Source: Bacillota bacterium
Lineage (GTDB): Bacteria; Vulcanimicrobiota; JAJTBE01
Reading direction: 5' to 3'
NCBI GenBank assembly: GCA_021287065.1
Contig: JAJTBE010000010.1
Coordinates: 1 to 34,810, forward strand
Length of the DNA: 34,810 nt
Shown: positions 15,710 through 25,214 of the stretch, one piece after another
How the letters are laid out: each line of letters begins with the position of its first letter
Position numbering within the stretch: position 1 is the stretch's first letter
Made by a program: the position numbers and the translations under genes
The notes under the pieces: generated by a model
Database searches by the model: none
What the model was told of the DNA's origin: nothing
The model's input: the letters and a program-made list of their open reading frames with translations, nothing else

Positions 15710-17590
15710 TTATTCGATTGCGTACAACTTGCCGTCAGTACAGGTTATATAAAGGGTTCCCGGCATTCCTATTGCTCCTGGTCCAAATGTTCCGCCTCCG
15801 ATAAACCCCATGGATTTTGCTGTAAAAACCCATTTTTGCTGGCCCGTCTTATTTATGCAGTATAGTTTGCCTTCCTGATTTGAAAAATATGAATTTTCTT
15901 CACAATCAATAACAGGAGATGACAACACGGGATAACCCGTTCTGAACCCCCATCTTCTGCTTCCGGTGTTTGAAATACAGTAAAGCGAGCCGTCCCGCAT
16001 CGAACCAAAGTAGATTAATCCATCCTGCGACATTGTGAGGGGAGTTGATACCTGATCGTTCATTTCATAGAACCAGAGTCTCGAGCCTTTTCCGCCGTAG
16101 GCGGTTATGCAGCTCTCGTATCCGGTGTAAACATATCCTCTGTTATCAGTAACCGGCCTCATCCCCTTTTTTACCAGTTTCTGTTTGAAAACAAGCTTTC
16201 CCGTGGGATCAAAGCTCAGAAGATGATCCGTAGCTAAGGTTATATTGCCGTCTGAAGTAATGGCGGGAGTAGGATCCATATTAAGATCCTCAATTTCAAC
16301 ACCAAGGGGGACAGACCATTTGATAAGCCCGTCGTGGCTGATACACACCAGATTTATATCGGAAATTACATAAATGTTGCCTTTGTCGTCAAGAGCCGGA
16401 GGGAAAACGCCTCCTTCCCTCGCCATCCAGCGGGGTGAACCGTCTTCGTTGAGCTTGTATGTTTTGCCCGGCATATTGAAAATTATGTGTCCCTGTTGAT
16501 CAAGACAGGCAGAGGACATGTTTTTGTCCTCCATATGAAATATCCACAATGGTTTTCCCGCAGGTGAAACTTTGACATATCCGGTTCCGGGAACACCAAC
16601 GAAAACGCTTCCGTCAGGTGCTGTAACCGGTGCTGTGGAACCGTCCGGAGAAAGCTTCAGCGACCATTTTACCTTGCCTTTTGCAGGACCTTTGACTTTT
16701 GCCTGTCCCCCTCTTGTCATATCCACACCTTCACAGGGCCAGGCAGAATCTTTTGATATACCGCGATAGATATTGTCTTCCCGGATTTTTTCCTGATCTT
16801 CTTTTTTCTCCTGTTCATCTTCCTTAGACATAACAAGAGCGCTTGGTCTTAATCCCGTATCCGATATAAAAGCTTTCGGCCCCTTGACGGCTGCCTTTTC
16901 CTTTATTCCGCAGTTGCTGCATGATTTTAAATCCCTGCATTTGGGGTCTTTGGTCTGTCCCTGTTCAAAAGGCGCAAAACCGCATCTGTGGCATTCGTAG
17001 CGGTTGTTTTTTATACTGAAAAGAAAAACTGTGGAAGGTGCAAGTTTTTCAAAATCAATTTCCGCTTCTTTGATAAAGTCAACTTTTTTTACTGCATCTT
17101 CCTTCAGCTCAAGAACCTGATCCGCTTTTAATCTCTTTTTGCAGTAAGGGCAGAAACCGGCTTTTGCTTCCATAACTTTTTTACAGTACGGACACAAGCC
17201 GATGGGGTTCATCATTTCTTCAATATCTTCTTTTTTCAGTGGGCTTTCAGGTGAGATATAGTCGCCCCGGAGCAGATTTTCAGCACTATCCCTCAGAAAA
17301 CTCAGAATCAGGCTTATCTGGTTTCCCTCTTCACCCAGTACATTTACTGTTGAAAAACGCCATGTCTGCTCGTTGGTTACTCTCCATAGTCTGAGCAAAG
17401 CTTGTCCCATCTCGCCCGGATTGACATTTTTTCCTTTCGAATCCCTGCCTGTAAGCAAGCCTGTTGAAATATCATCAAGTCTGTCGGATACATAAACCAG
17501 ATTGTCCCGGGCTTCTATAGCCGTTGTCTTTCTGGAAACATTTCTGAATAGTTTACTCCAGGTCATCAGGTCAAGAATTGTATTCTGCAT
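15710..17590 (-). CDS. Zinc-ribbon and PQQ-like beta-propeller protein
   Basis: A 626-aa protein without a signal peptide, so probably cytoplasmic. A helical N-terminal domain of about 130 residues precedes two zinc-ribbon halves, CPYCKKVMEAKAGFCPYCKK (near 135-155), then a further Cys-x2-Cys set (ECHRCGF and CSNCG near 200-235). From about 270 to the end is a beta-propeller with roughly eight repeats ending in G..W.. (GKVKWSL, GKPLWIF, GLIKWSV, GSRRWGF, GQQKWVF), the PQQ-like fold, which here more likely serves as a binding platform than a dehydrogenase. I start at the ATG at 17590, with GGGGGA 8 nt upstream; an ATG at 17599 is too close to it. It follows the metallophosphoesterase gene. Function unknown; protein or nucleic-acid binding is likely. 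Confidence 0.82.
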   Translation of the reverse strand: MQNTILDLMTWSKLFRNVSRKTTAIEARDNLVYVSDRLDDISTGLLTGRDSKGKNVNPGEMGQALLRLWRVTNEQTWRFSTVNVLGEEGNQISLILSFLRDSAENLLRGDYISPESPLKKEDIEEMMNPIGLCPYCKKVMEAKAGFCPYCKKRLKADQVLELKEDAVKKVDFIKEAEIDFEKLAPSTVFLFSIKNNRYECHRCGFAPFEQGQTKDPKCRDLKSCSNCGIKEKAAVKGPKAFISDTGLRPSALVMSKEDEQEKKEDQEKIREDNIYRGISKDSAWPCEGVDMTRGGQAKVKGPAKGKVKWSLKLSPDGSTAPVTAPDGSVFVGVPGTGYVKVSPAGKPLWIFHMEDKNMSSACLDQQGHIIFNMPGKTYKLNEDGSPRWMAREGGVFPPALDDKGNIYVISDINLVCISHDGLIKWSVPLGVEIEDLNMDPTPAITSDGNITLATDHLLSFDPTGKLVFKQKLVKKGMRPVTDNRGYVYTGYESCITAYGGKGSRLWFYEMNDQVSTPLTMSQDGLIYFGSMRDGSLYCISNTGSRRWGFRTGYPVLSSPVIDCEENSYFSNQEGKLYCINKTGQQKWVFTAKSMGFIGGGTFGPGAIGMPGTLYITCTDGKLYAIE

Positions 17591-17628
17591 GATGAGCATC
17601 CCCCGTTTCTGGCTGCAAAATAAACAAA

Positions 17629-18480
17629 TTACAGTATTATTGTTGTTTTATCCTGAAGGCTTATTTTTCCTCTGCCGGGGACCATGTTTATTATGGCTAT
17701 TTCCCTTCTGCAGAGAAACCTCACCGGTGGAAATATACTGCCTATGCCTTTGTTGACATACATTTGTGTTTTACCCCATGTGAACCAGCCTTTGTCAAAT
17801 TTTCTGCCGAATTTTGACGGAATATACATTGCTCCTACGAAAGGAATCCTGACCTGCCCCCCATGAGTGTGCCCCGCAAATATATAGTCAATATCCAGCT
17901 TGCTTGCTTCTTCGATAATATCCGGTGAATGGGCGAGAAGGACGCTGATATGCCCTTCCGGAATCATCTTGCTTGTACCTTTCAGATCGTCGTGGCCCGT
18001 ATATGGATCATCCACTCCGAGAAAAGTGAGAGGCATACCGTTGTGGGACGGAGCGCATTCATTAAGCAGAAATTTAAGCCCAGCCTGTTCATGAGCTTTT
18101 ATCGTATATCCGGCGTCAATCCAGTAATCATGATTTCCCGGCACTGCATACGAAGCTTCCCTGGGTTGCAACTCCTTCAGTGCAGCGGCTGAACCGGGTA
18201 TAAGCTCCTTAAAATGAGTGGTGAGATCACCCGTAACGAGAACATAATCGGGTTTCAGCGGGTTGATGTAGTCCACAACCGCCTTAAACCTTGATGGCGG
18301 ATACCAGGGACTCATATGAAGGTCTGTTATATGCACGATTTTTACAGGTTTGTCAAAACCGGGTTTGTCTATGGGAACATTATAGGTATTTACTTCTATC
18401 GTTTCTGTCTCAATTTTGACTAAAAGCGCCAGAAGCCCGGCTAATATTGCTGCAGCAGCTATTATATATACAAAAATCAT
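17629..18480 (-). CDS. Metallophosphoesterase, YkuE/YaeI-like, membrane-anchored
   Basis: A 283-aa calcineurin-like phosphoesterase. A single N-terminal hydrophobic segment (residues 2-20) probably anchors it. The metal-binding set is complete: Asp53 and His55 (ITDLHMS), Asp85 (VTGDLTTH), Asn116-His117 (VPGNHDYW), His184 (LLAHSPD) and His204/His206 (FAGHTHGGQ). This arrangement matches the YkuE/YaeI group, some of whose members hydrolyse UDP-diacylglucosamine or related lipids; the substrate here is not shown. AAGGA lies about 7 nt upstream. The gene starts 10 nt after mfd, so the two are likely cotranscribed. Confidence 0.92.
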   Translation of the reverse strand: MIFVYIIAAAAILAGLLALLVKIETETIEVNTYNVPIDKPGFDKPVKIVHITDLHMSPWYPPSRFKAVVDYINPLKPDYVLVTGDLTTHFKELIPGSAAALKELQPREASYAVPGNHDYWIDAGYTIKAHEQAGLKFLLNECAPSHNGMPLTFLGVDDPYTGHDDLKGTSKMIPEGHISVLLAHSPDIIEEASKLDIDYIFAGHTHGGQVRIPFVGAMYIPSKFGRKFDKGWFTWGKTQMYVNKGIGSIFPPVRFLCRREIAIINMVPGRGKISLQDKTTIIL

Positions 18481-18490
18481 TCTGTTTTCC

Positions 18491-21400
18491 TTAAATTACC
18501 TTTTCTTTTCTCAGATGCACAAGATATTCCAGAACATTCAGAATCTTCGGCATCCATTCATCGGGTTTGCCATAATCTACTTTTGGAACAAGGGATTTTT
18601 TATCGGTTTTAAATATGTTCTGAAGCATCAGAAGCGATCTTTCAAAACGGGGAACCACTTTGGTTTTATCATAAACATCCTGCAGAACTCTCAAATTTAT
18701 AGCAGATACTCCCGGCAGAAGTATGTGAACCTGTCCCTTCAGCTCCTTTACATAGGGAGAATCAAGGTCCCAGGCAAGAAGCTTTATCTTGAGAATCTCC
18801 ATCAGATTAAGCAGTTCTTTGGGCAATGCACCGAAACGATCCCTGAATTCATCAATAAGCGACCCCATATCTTCGATTTTTTCCAGTTTTGAAATCTTTC
18901 TGTACATTTCCATCTTTATTCCCGAATTCGGTATGTATGAGTCAGGAATAAAAGCATTTACAGGGAGATCGACCACAGGTGATTCAGCTCTTCTTTCCGA
19001 TGTAACACCCCGTCGTTCATCCACAGCTTCTTTAAGAAGCTGACAGTAAAGATCGAACCCCACTGATGCTATGCATCCGCTCTGTTCCGCTCCAAGAAGG
19101 TTTCCCGCTCCTCTTATTTCAAGGTCTTTCATGGCTATCTGGAAACCTGCGCCAAAATGTGTGAAATCCCTGATAACTTCAAGCCTTTGTTGTGCTTCAT
19201 CCGTAAGTTTGAGGTGCGGCGGATATATAAGATAAGCGTAAGCCTGATGGTTGGAGCGGCCTACCCGGCCCCTTAACTGATAAAGCGAAGCAAGACCAAA
19301 ATTCTGTGCGTCATTGATAATAATAGTGTTTACATTGGAAACATCAATACCCGATTCAATGATTGTAGTACAAACCAGCACATCAAAACTGCCTTCGATA
19401 AAATCGAGCATAAGCAGTTCAAGAGCGTCTTCGTCCATCTGACCATGACCAACCGCCACTCTTGCGTATGGAACAAGCCTTCGTATTTCCTGAGCAAATC
19501 TTTCGATATTATGAACTTTATTATGAACGAAATAAACCTGCCCGCCTCTTTCCAGCTCTCTTATTATAGCTGCCCGGATTAACTCCGGATTGTATTCCGC
19601 AAGAACTGTCTTGACTGGCAAACGCTCTTCCGGCGGAGTTTCAATTACCGAAATATCCCTTATTCCCGACATGGAAAGATGAAGGGTTCTGGGAATCGGT
19701 GTGGCTGTCATCGTAAGCACATCCACAGAGTTTTTAAGCTGCTTAATCCGCTCTTTCTGCATAACTCCGAAATGCTGCTCCTCGTCGATAACCAGAAGCC
19801 CGAGGTTTTTGTATTTCATGCCTTTTCTGAGGAGTGAATGAGTACCTACGACAATATCAATTTCTCCTGTTTCAAGCTTCTGCACAATCTGCTTTTTTTC
19901 TTTTGCGGTTCTGAAGCGGGAAAGCATTTCCACATTAATCGGAAAGGGTGCAAGTCTGTTTTTGAATGTTTCGTAATGCTGAGCTGCAAGAATGGTAGTC
20001 GGAACCAATACCGCAATCTGTTTCCCATCCTGAGCCGCTTTGAATGCAGCTCTGAGAGCCACTTCCGTTTTTCCGTAACCGGCATCTCCGCAAAGGAGTC
20101 TGTCCATAGGGCGGGGGAGTTCCATATCTTTTTTGACTTCTGCAATAACTTTATCCTGATCCGGTGTCTCCTCGAAGGGAAAACTGGCTTCAAGCTCCCA
20201 CTGCCAGCGGTTGTCGGCTGCATAGGCAAATCCCTGTGATTGTTCCCTGCCTGCATAAAGTTTGATAAGATCATCAGCTATAGCTTCTGCCGATGCTTTT
20301 ACTTTCTTTCTGGTTTTTATCCAGTCGCTTCCGCCGAGCTTGGAGAGGTTCAGTGAAGAACCTCCGTCGGGTCCAACAAATTTTTGCAGAAGATCAAGCT
20401 GCTGGATCGGTACAAAAAGTTTATCCCCTTTGTGATACTGAATTTCCACAAAATCTTTGGCAGTACCTTCAACCACAAGATGGACCAACTGGTTGAAAAC
20501 CCCTATGCCATGAGAAATATGCACAACTCTGTCGCCGGGTTTCAAATCAGCCAGATTAACTGCCTTTGATCTGTCCCATGTTCTTAAAACCCTCTTTTTC
20601 CGGGGGGCAGCTCCGAGAATATCCTTATCACCCACAACCCGCAGGCTTGCTTCCGACCAGAAAAAACCAACTCCCAGATCTCCGGGAATTATTACCATTT
20701 CACCCGACTTAATTTCCTGCGGCATTCCAAAGTGTGCTCCGGAAATTTTCATATCTGCGAAAAGGTTTTTGAATCTTTCCGACTGCTGTGTTGAAACCAG
20801 AAGCTTTTCATCAAGTTTCTGCCATTTTTCAAGCTGATCTATAAATTTTTCGATATTTCCGCCAAATGTATCCAGAGGCTTTGTGTCAAAATGAATACCC
20901 TTCGACTTGTCTTCACCCTCCCACGAGGCTATATTTACCGTGTTTGTTCCTGCTATTTCGTTCTGAAATTCTTCCCAGAAATCCCGTTCCTCATTTACTT
21001 CTCTTTCAACGGCATGAAACTTAATTACCGCAGGGTCGTCAATTACGGTAATTGAACCTTCCGGCAGAATGCCCAGGAGCTTTTTCTCCCTTTTGTATTC
21101 TCTTTTGGGATAAATTAAAATACTGTTCAGTTTGCCTGTGGAAACCTGAGTGTCCAGATCAAATGTTCTTATGGAATCTATTTCATCCCCGAAAAATTCT
21201 ACTCTCACAGGATCGGTTGTTGACGGGTAAATGTCGAGGATTCCGCCTCTTCTGGAATACTCGCCTCTGCATTCAACCTGAAAATTTCTTCTGTATCCAA
21301 GATTGTCCAGCTTGTCCACGGTTTCATCCAGTGACATTTCAGCACCTGTTTCAAACCAGAGCGAATCACTTTTAAGTATAGCTGTATCTTCGCAATTCTG

Positions 21401-21766
21401 AAGGAGGGCTTTAAAAGGGGCAATCATATATATAGGCTTGCCGTCGGTTAGCATTTTCAGGACTTTCATTCTGAGGGCGGGTGTAAGGTCCTGATCCCCT
21501 GCCTCCCTGAATTCAGGAAACACAACAAGACGATCCCTTATGTCTTCAGGAAAATAAGGATAAGCGCTTTCAAACATTTTTTCGCAGCTGTTCCATGAAG
21601 AAATAACCCAGAGCATACTTCTGCCCATCCGGGTCATTCCCGCCATAAGATAAGGCTTAAATGACGGAGTTATGCCATATATGTCCGTGGTTTCCCTGTT
21701 TTCTATAATCTGTTTTAATTCTGAAAAATGTCCGGAATTCTGAAATATATTCAGGAGACTGTTCAT
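18491..21766 (-). CDS. mfd: Transcription-repair coupling factor Mfd
   Basis: A 1091-aa protein, slightly shorter than E. coli Mfd. It displaces stalled RNA polymerase from DNA damage and recruits UvrA. An N-terminal UvrB-like part (ICKGD-type segments such as [12 protein letters not shown], and [10 protein letters not shown]) is followed by the RNA-polymerase-interacting CarD-like domain (about 405-470, [17 protein letters not shown]). The translocase has Walker [17 protein letters not shown] near residue 560 (Ala where GDVGYGKT is usual), the DEEQHFG box near 658, [12 protein letters not shown] and GRVGRS. A C-terminal regulatory domain follows. The start is ATG at 21766 because GGAGG lies 5 nt upstream; the in-frame GTG at 21772 sits on that site. 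It heads a minus-strand unit that runs to the terminator at 14.95 kb. Confidence 0.97.
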   Translation of the reverse strand: MNSLLNIFQNSGHFSELKQIIENRETTDIYGITPSFKPYLMAGMTRMGRSMLWVISSWNSCEKMFESAYPYFPEDIRDRLVVFPEFREAGDQDLTPALRMKVLKMLTDGKPIYMIAPFKALLQNCEDTAILKSDSLWFETGAEMSLDETVDKLDNLGYRRNFQVECRGEYSRRGGILDIYPSTTDPVRVEFFGDEIDSIRTFDLDTQVSTGKLNSILIYPKREYKREKKLLGILPEGSITVIDDPAVIKFHAVEREVNEERDFWEEFQNEIAGTNTVNIASWEGEDKSKGIHFDTKPLDTFGGNIEKFIDQLEKWQKLDEKLLVSTQQSERFKNLFADMKISGAHFGMPQEIKSGEMVIIPGDLGVGFFWSEASLRVVGDKDILGAAPRKKRVLRTWDRSKAVNLADLKPGDRVVHISHGIGVFNQLVHLVVEGTAKDFVEIQYHKGDKLFVPIQQLDLLQKFVGPDGGSSLNLSKLGGSDWIKTRKKVKASAEAIADDLIKLYAGREQSQGFAYAADNRWQWELEASFPFEETPDQDKVIAEVKKDMELPRPMDRLLCGDAGYGKTEVALRAAFKAAQDGKQIAVLVPTTILAAQHYETFKNRLAPFPINVEMLSRFRTAKEKKQIVQKLETGEIDIVVGTHSLLRKGMKYKNLGLLVIDEEQHFGVMQKERIKQLKNSVDVLTMTATPIPRTLHLSMSGIRDISVIETPPEERLPVKTVLAEYNPELIRAAIIRELERGGQVYFVHNKVHNIERFAQEIRRLVPYARVAVGHGQMDEDALELLMLDFIEGSFDVLVCTTIIESGIDVSNVNTIIINDAQNFGLASLYQLRGRVGRSNHQAYAYLIYPPHLKLTDEAQQRLEVIRDFTHFGAGFQIAMKDLEIRGAGNLLGAEQSGCIASVGFDLYCQLLKEAVDERRGVTSERRAESPVVDLPVNAFIPDSYIPNSGIKMEMYRKISKLEKIEDMGSLIDEFRDRFGALPKELLNLMEILKIKLLAWDLDSPYVKELKGQVHILLPGVSAINLRVLQDVYDKTKVVPRFERSLLMLQNIFKTDKKSLVPKVDYGKPDEWMPKILNVLEYLVHLRKEKVI

Positions 21767-21914
21767 CAGCACCTCCGTTAAGATAAAAGGGCGTTTCCTG
21801 CGAAATACATTATTATCTGATTTGTGTTAACTCTCCTTTTGAATTTTAGTAAAACAGGAAAACGCAGGATAATAAGAGAAAGTAAACACACACATTTTAA
21901 ATGCCGAGGCATAA
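21767..21914. promoter_or_regulatory. Divergent intergenic region with inverted-repeat arms
   Basis: This 148-nt space must hold promoters for mfd and the GAF/GGDEF gene. GCGTTTCCTG (21791-21800) is mirrored by CAGGAAAACGC (21855-21865, one extra A), and TTATTATC (21810-21817) by GATAATAA (21868-21875). The arms are not nested in simple order. Core promoter boxes are not clear enough to assign. Confidence 0.4.
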
Positions 21915-24029
21915 ATGCTTTCCAATGTTAAACTTCAATCGGAAGGTCAGCAGAGATTAAGAACCTTCCTTATTGTTTTCAGATGGCTCGCCCTTCTTCT
22001 GGGCTTAATAATGACGGGATTCGGCAACTCAAGGGAGATGATTCATCCTCTTCCTTCTATATTTGCCGATATGCCCATACTGCTGGTTCTCCTGCAGTTT
22101 GTTTATCATCTTATCGCTTCCATTGTATGCTTTAAGTTTGATGAAAGCAAATTCAATGTAGCGCTTCTGCTGCTTATGGATTTATGCGCAGGCGGCTTTA
22201 TGGCATGGTTCTACGGAATGCCGTATCTTTACCTTACCGTGCTTCTGCCTGTTCTCGAAGCAGCTTTCTACTTCGGTACTTTCATTGCAGCCATTATCTT
22301 CATAATGGGCCTTGCTTTCTTTGGCCCCCTGATTCTGGGACAGGTTGTTAAAAACCTCTCCTCAAACCCTCTGCAGAAAGTTCTTCTTCAGAATCTATGG
22401 GATCAGGCAAAGATCTTCGGCTTTTCAAGCCTTGCTCTGTTTCTCAATTTTGCCTGGGCAGTAAAACAGGAAGAAGATATCGCTAATCTGGTCCGGAAAT
22501 TTCAGGAAGAAAAAAATCTTCTTTTTGAAAACCATCAGGCTACCAAAAAAGAATACGCCGCTGTTTTTTCAGAACTTGAAAAGAAACAGGAAACCATTGA
22601 AAACTTTGAAAAACAGTTGAATGAAAAAGAAGATGAAATCAATGTTCTTCTTGATGAACACGACAAAAAGGACAAAGAGCTGGAAGAACTGCGGGAAAAT
22701 ATGCAGGCAACCGCTCAGGTTTCCCTCGAACAGCATAAGAAAATGCTTCTCGAACAAAAAGAACTTCTGAAAGCCAAAGAAATCGAAATGGAAGATCTGA
22801 AGGCTCAGCTTGAGGAAGAAATGGAAGAATACCGCAAGCAGATGGAAGAGGAATGGGAAGAAGCTACCGGCAAATATGAGGAAGAACTTGCAGATATGAG
22901 ATCCCGTACAAAGAGTCTCGAAATGAATATGGGGTCTGCAGTAACTCAGCATCTGGTTGCATCTCAGGATCTTGAAGAGAAAATCTCAGTTCTGGTTGTA
23001 AAAAATTCTGAAATGAACCTTGCTATCAAAGCAAGAGAAAATATAGCGGATTCCTTTGCAAAAGTTATGGCAGGTAAGGATAGGGATGCCGTAATGCTTG
23101 CTATTCTTCAGGAGGCGTTGAAAATTAATCCTTCCCAGACTGCGATAATCTTCCTGAAAGATGACAGCAGTGGTGAAGAGGAATACTTTGCCGAAGTGGC
23201 GGCAACGCCATACCAGAACCTGTTTATGGAATATTCGGTTCCACGGGGTGAAGGACCTATCGGATATGCTGCGGTTAAAAACGAAGCTCTCCGCATAGAT
23301 AAAGGCGGAGTGAAGCTGAAAGACGGAAGCCACATCAGCACCCTTATAAGATATGAAAAGAGTGCTCTTGCAGTGCCTATCTCCTTTGGTGATAAGGTTA
23401 TCGGTGTTCTGTATATGGGTAAACCGGAAGAAAACGCATACGAGGAAACCGATATCGGAATGATGAAAATGTTCGGAAAAATGGCCGGCGCAGTGATAAG
23501 CAAAGCCAGCGAGGTTCAGGAAGCGTCGGGAGTAGCTATTCTGGACGAAATCACCGGACTTTATAACGAAACTTACTTCTTCGAGAGATTCCCCAGCGAA
23601 GCTGCAAGATCTCACAGATATAATATTCCATTAACTCTTGTTCTGATGGAAATTACCAATTTTGAAAAATTTCGTGAAACTGCTGATAGGAATGTTACTA
23701 ACAAGCTTATCACTGATATGGCGGAAATTCTGAATTCGAATGTGCGTGAAACCGATATTGTGGCAAGAATAGCCGACGGGACATTTGCCATACTGTTCTT
23801 CCATTCCAAAAAATCTGACACAATTCTGATCGCCGATAGAATCAGAACCGGTGCAGGCCTTCGTTCCCTCGGAACTGCTATGGCTAAAAAATCAGGTTTA
23901 AATCTGGCCGTAGGCCTCGCCGGTATGCCAGAGGATTCAGACAACAAAGATGAACTTTACAGTCAGGCATACCGTTATCTGGAAGAGGCAAAACGCAAAG
24001 GCGGAAGTCAGGTTTATTTTCCCCCATAA
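21915..24029 (+). CDS. Membrane protein with coiled coil, GAF and degenerate GGDEF domain
   Basis: A 704-aa protein. The first 190 residues hold about five or six membrane segments. A long charged coiled coil (about 190-345, rich in Glu/Lys/Gln) leads to a GAF domain (about 370-525, including VPRGEGPIGYAA and GDKVIGVLYMG) and a C-terminal GGDEF-type domain (about 540-704, LDEITGLYNETYFFERF). In place of the catalytic GGDEF loop it has ADGTF at residues 620-624, so the residues needed for metal and GTP catalysis are absent and it is probably not an active diguanylate cyclase; it may bind GTP or act as a structural output. GAGG lies 5 nt before the ATG. It is divergent from mfd. Confidence 0.88.
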   Translation: MLSNVKLQSEGQQRLRTFLIVFRWLALLLGLIMTGFGNSREMIHPLPSIFADMPILLVLLQFVYHLIASIVCFKFDESKFNVALLLLMDLCAGGFMAWFYGMPYLYLTVLLPVLEAAFYFGTFIAAIIFIMGLAFFGPLILGQVVKNLSSNPLQKVLLQNLWDQAKIFGFSSLALFLNFAWAVKQEEDIANLVRKFQEEKNLLFENHQATKKEYAAVFSELEKKQETIENFEKQLNEKEDEINVLLDEHDKKDKELEELRENMQATAQVSLEQHKKMLLEQKELLKAKEIEMEDLKAQLEEEMEEYRKQMEEEWEEATGKYEEELADMRSRTKSLEMNMGSAVTQHLVASQDLEEKISVLVVKNSEMNLAIKARENIADSFAKVMAGKDRDAVMLAILQEALKINPSQTAIIFLKDDSSGEEEYFAEVAATPYQNLFMEYSVPRGEGPIGYAAVKNEALRIDKGGVKLKDGSHISTLIRYEKSALAVPISFGDKVIGVLYMGKPEENAYEETDIGMMKMFGKMAGAVISKASEVQEASGVAILDEITGLYNETYFFERFPSEAARSHRYNIPLTLVLMEITNFEKFRETADRNVTNKLITDMAEILNSNVRETDIVARIADGTFAILFFHSKKSDTILIADRIRTGAGLRSLGTAMAKKSGLNLAVGLAGMPEDSDNKDELYSQAYRYLEEAKRKGGSQVYFPP

Positions 24030-24059
24030 TCCAAATGCCGCTGAAAATCCTTTGGGTTC

Positions 24060-24238
24060 TTTAACCCCAGTACCACTGAATTAGCAATCGGTCCTCAAAA
24101 CCCCCCCGGTCCCCGGTCGGTCCCCCAATTCAAAAGTTTTGGGAAGGAGGTCCGGAGGAAACTTTTTTCAAAAAGTTTTCTCTGGGAGCAGGGCAAACGG
24201 ACACAAGTCTCGTGAGCGATCAGGCAAATCCATGCCTT
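24060..24238 (+). repeat. Solo partial copy of the tandem-array unit
   Basis: It matches array landmarks in order: CCACTGAATTAGCA, the CCGGTCGGTCCCC run, the AAAAGTTTTGGGA palindrome, the GGAGGAAACTTTTTTC hairpin and the CTCGTGAGCGATCAG tail ending at ATCCATGCCTTA. The roughly 70-nt segment with the CGCTTTTTTAAAAAAGCG palindrome and all of the CCGGATCGCAGG sub-repeats are missing. The copy stops exactly where the inverted-repeat element begins, suggesting insertion into, or next to, a longer copy. Confidence 0.8.
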
Positions 24239-24680
24239 ATACCAACTTTCCAATCCAATTGCTACACGCTGGCATTGTTAATCGGTACTCACTGGAATTC
24301 TGAATAACCGGCCCGCATTTGTATAACGCGGATATTTTGGAAAAACGGTACGAGGAGTATGACAGGAATTTTTGCAGCATGGCTCTGGAACCAACACCAG
24401 ACTTCAGTCTGGTGGACTGCAGGCATACAGCCACAAAGCCCAAACTGTTTTAACAGTTTACCGGAAAACGTCATTGTGGAAATCGGATAAAATGGTTTAA
24501 AGCGCGTGGTTATAGGGTTCTTGCGGTTGAAACCCGGTGCTGGTTCCAGAGGCTTCGGATTAAACGAGAGACTGCTAATACCATCTTGCCGGAATATTTA
24601 ATATGCCGACGGGATTGCTTCACCCCTTTGCGAAGGGTTTGCAATGACATTGTGCTTTCAATATATTGGAAAGTTGGTAT
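24239..24680. mobile_element. 442-bp MITE-like element with 16-bp perfect terminal inverted repeats
   Basis: ATACCAACTTTCCAAT at 24239-24254 is exactly inverted at 24665-24680. There is no transposase frame. Inside are an 11-bp inverted pair (24383-24393 with 24541-24551), an 8-bp hairpin CACCAGAC/GTCTGGTG (24395-24414), a palindrome at 24442-24459 and a REP-like hairpin near the right end. No clear target duplication is seen; the ends begin and finish with TA-rich bases. It interrupts or abuts a partial array repeat. A non-autonomous transposable element is the likeliest reading. Confidence 0.65.
24614..24645. repeat. REP-like hairpin (ATTGC...GCAAT)
   Basis: ATTGC and GCAAT bracket an inner CCCTT/AAGGG stem with a TGCG loop. 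The GATTGCTTC...GCAATGACAT wording is of a kind that recurs as extragenic repeats in many bacterial genomes. It sits inside the right part of the 442-bp element. Confidence 0.5.
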
Positions 24681-24733
24681 CAGTCATTCTCTTATAAAAA
24701 CAGCTTTTATAAGACCTCGCAGGTAATAACTTT

Positions 24734-25141
24734 ATGCAGAAAATATTTTCACCGCCGCCGTTTATGAAAAACGGTGTGGATATTACAGATGTTGAAAGAA
24801 TAAAAAATCTCCATCTCAAATGGGGACAGTCTTTTCTTGAGCGGGTTTTTGATGATGAGGAAATTCGCTATTGCATGGGAAAATCATCCTGCTATCCCCA
24901 CCTCGCAGGCCGCTTCGCATCTAAGGAAGCTATAATTAAAATTCTGAAAACCCATATTTCTCCACCTCTCAAAACCATCAGCATTCACAAAGCCCCTAAC
25001 GGTGAGCCTATGGTCTGCCTGAAGGACGAAGCGGCAAAAATGGCAGAGGAGGCGGGAATTACACATATATCTATTTCCATAAGCCACTCCGGAGACTATG
25101 CAGTCGCCTTTGCCACAGCTTACTTCTCAAAGCCTGAATAA
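24734..25141 (+). CDS. acpS: Holo-[acyl-carrier-protein] synthase
   Basis: A 135-aa AcpS, which moves the 4'-phosphopantetheine arm from coenzyme A to acyl carrier protein. Motifs are GVDITDVERI with metal-binding Asp16, LAGRFASKEA with Glu65, and the C-terminal ISISHSGDYAVAFA strand pair. Length is normal (about 120-135). The first ATG is used, with AGG about 9 nt upstream; ten residues precede the usual start of the fold, and a second Met at residue 11 lacks a binding site. It is followed 73 nt later by the NAD(P)HX repair gene, a pairing (acpS next to nnr) common in bacteria. Confidence 0.95.
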   Translation: MQKIFSPPPFMKNGVDITDVERIKNLHLKWGQSFLERVFDDEEIRYCMGKSSCYPHLAGRFASKEAIIKILKTHISPPLKTISIHKAPNGEPMVCLKDEAAKMAEEAGITHISISISHSGDYAVAFATAYFSKPE

Positions 25142-25214
25142 AAGCCGGAAACAAGGATAATTAAGGCCCTTTCAAGAATAAATGGTTTACTTCATAATTT
25201 TTTGGAGAAGTAAA

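Larger units (their letters stand above)
24030..24733. other. 700-nt intergenic region made of repeats
   Basis: No gene is visible. It holds a solo partial copy of the sequence that forms the array at 31.3-33.2 kb, immediately followed by a 442-bp element with 16-bp terminal inverted repeats, then about 50 nt that should contain the start signals for acpS. Short open frames here lack any coding sign. Confidence 0.7.

Noticed and set aside
22569..22952. 127-codon minus-strand frame rich in Phe and Leu, looking like a membrane protein
   Set aside because: It is the antisense shadow of the Glu/Lys-rich coiled coil of the GAF/GGDEF-like protein; GAA/AAA codons read as TTC/TTT on the other strand.
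24237..24474. Minus-strand open frames inside the 442-bp element as a transposase remnant
   Set aside because: They are short, start inside the terminal repeat and show no DDE or HUH motif or transposase-like wording.
24734..24763. Starting acpS at the second Met (24764)
   Set aside because: No ribosome binding site precedes it; the sequence before it is CCGCCGCCG, while AGG precedes the first ATG.
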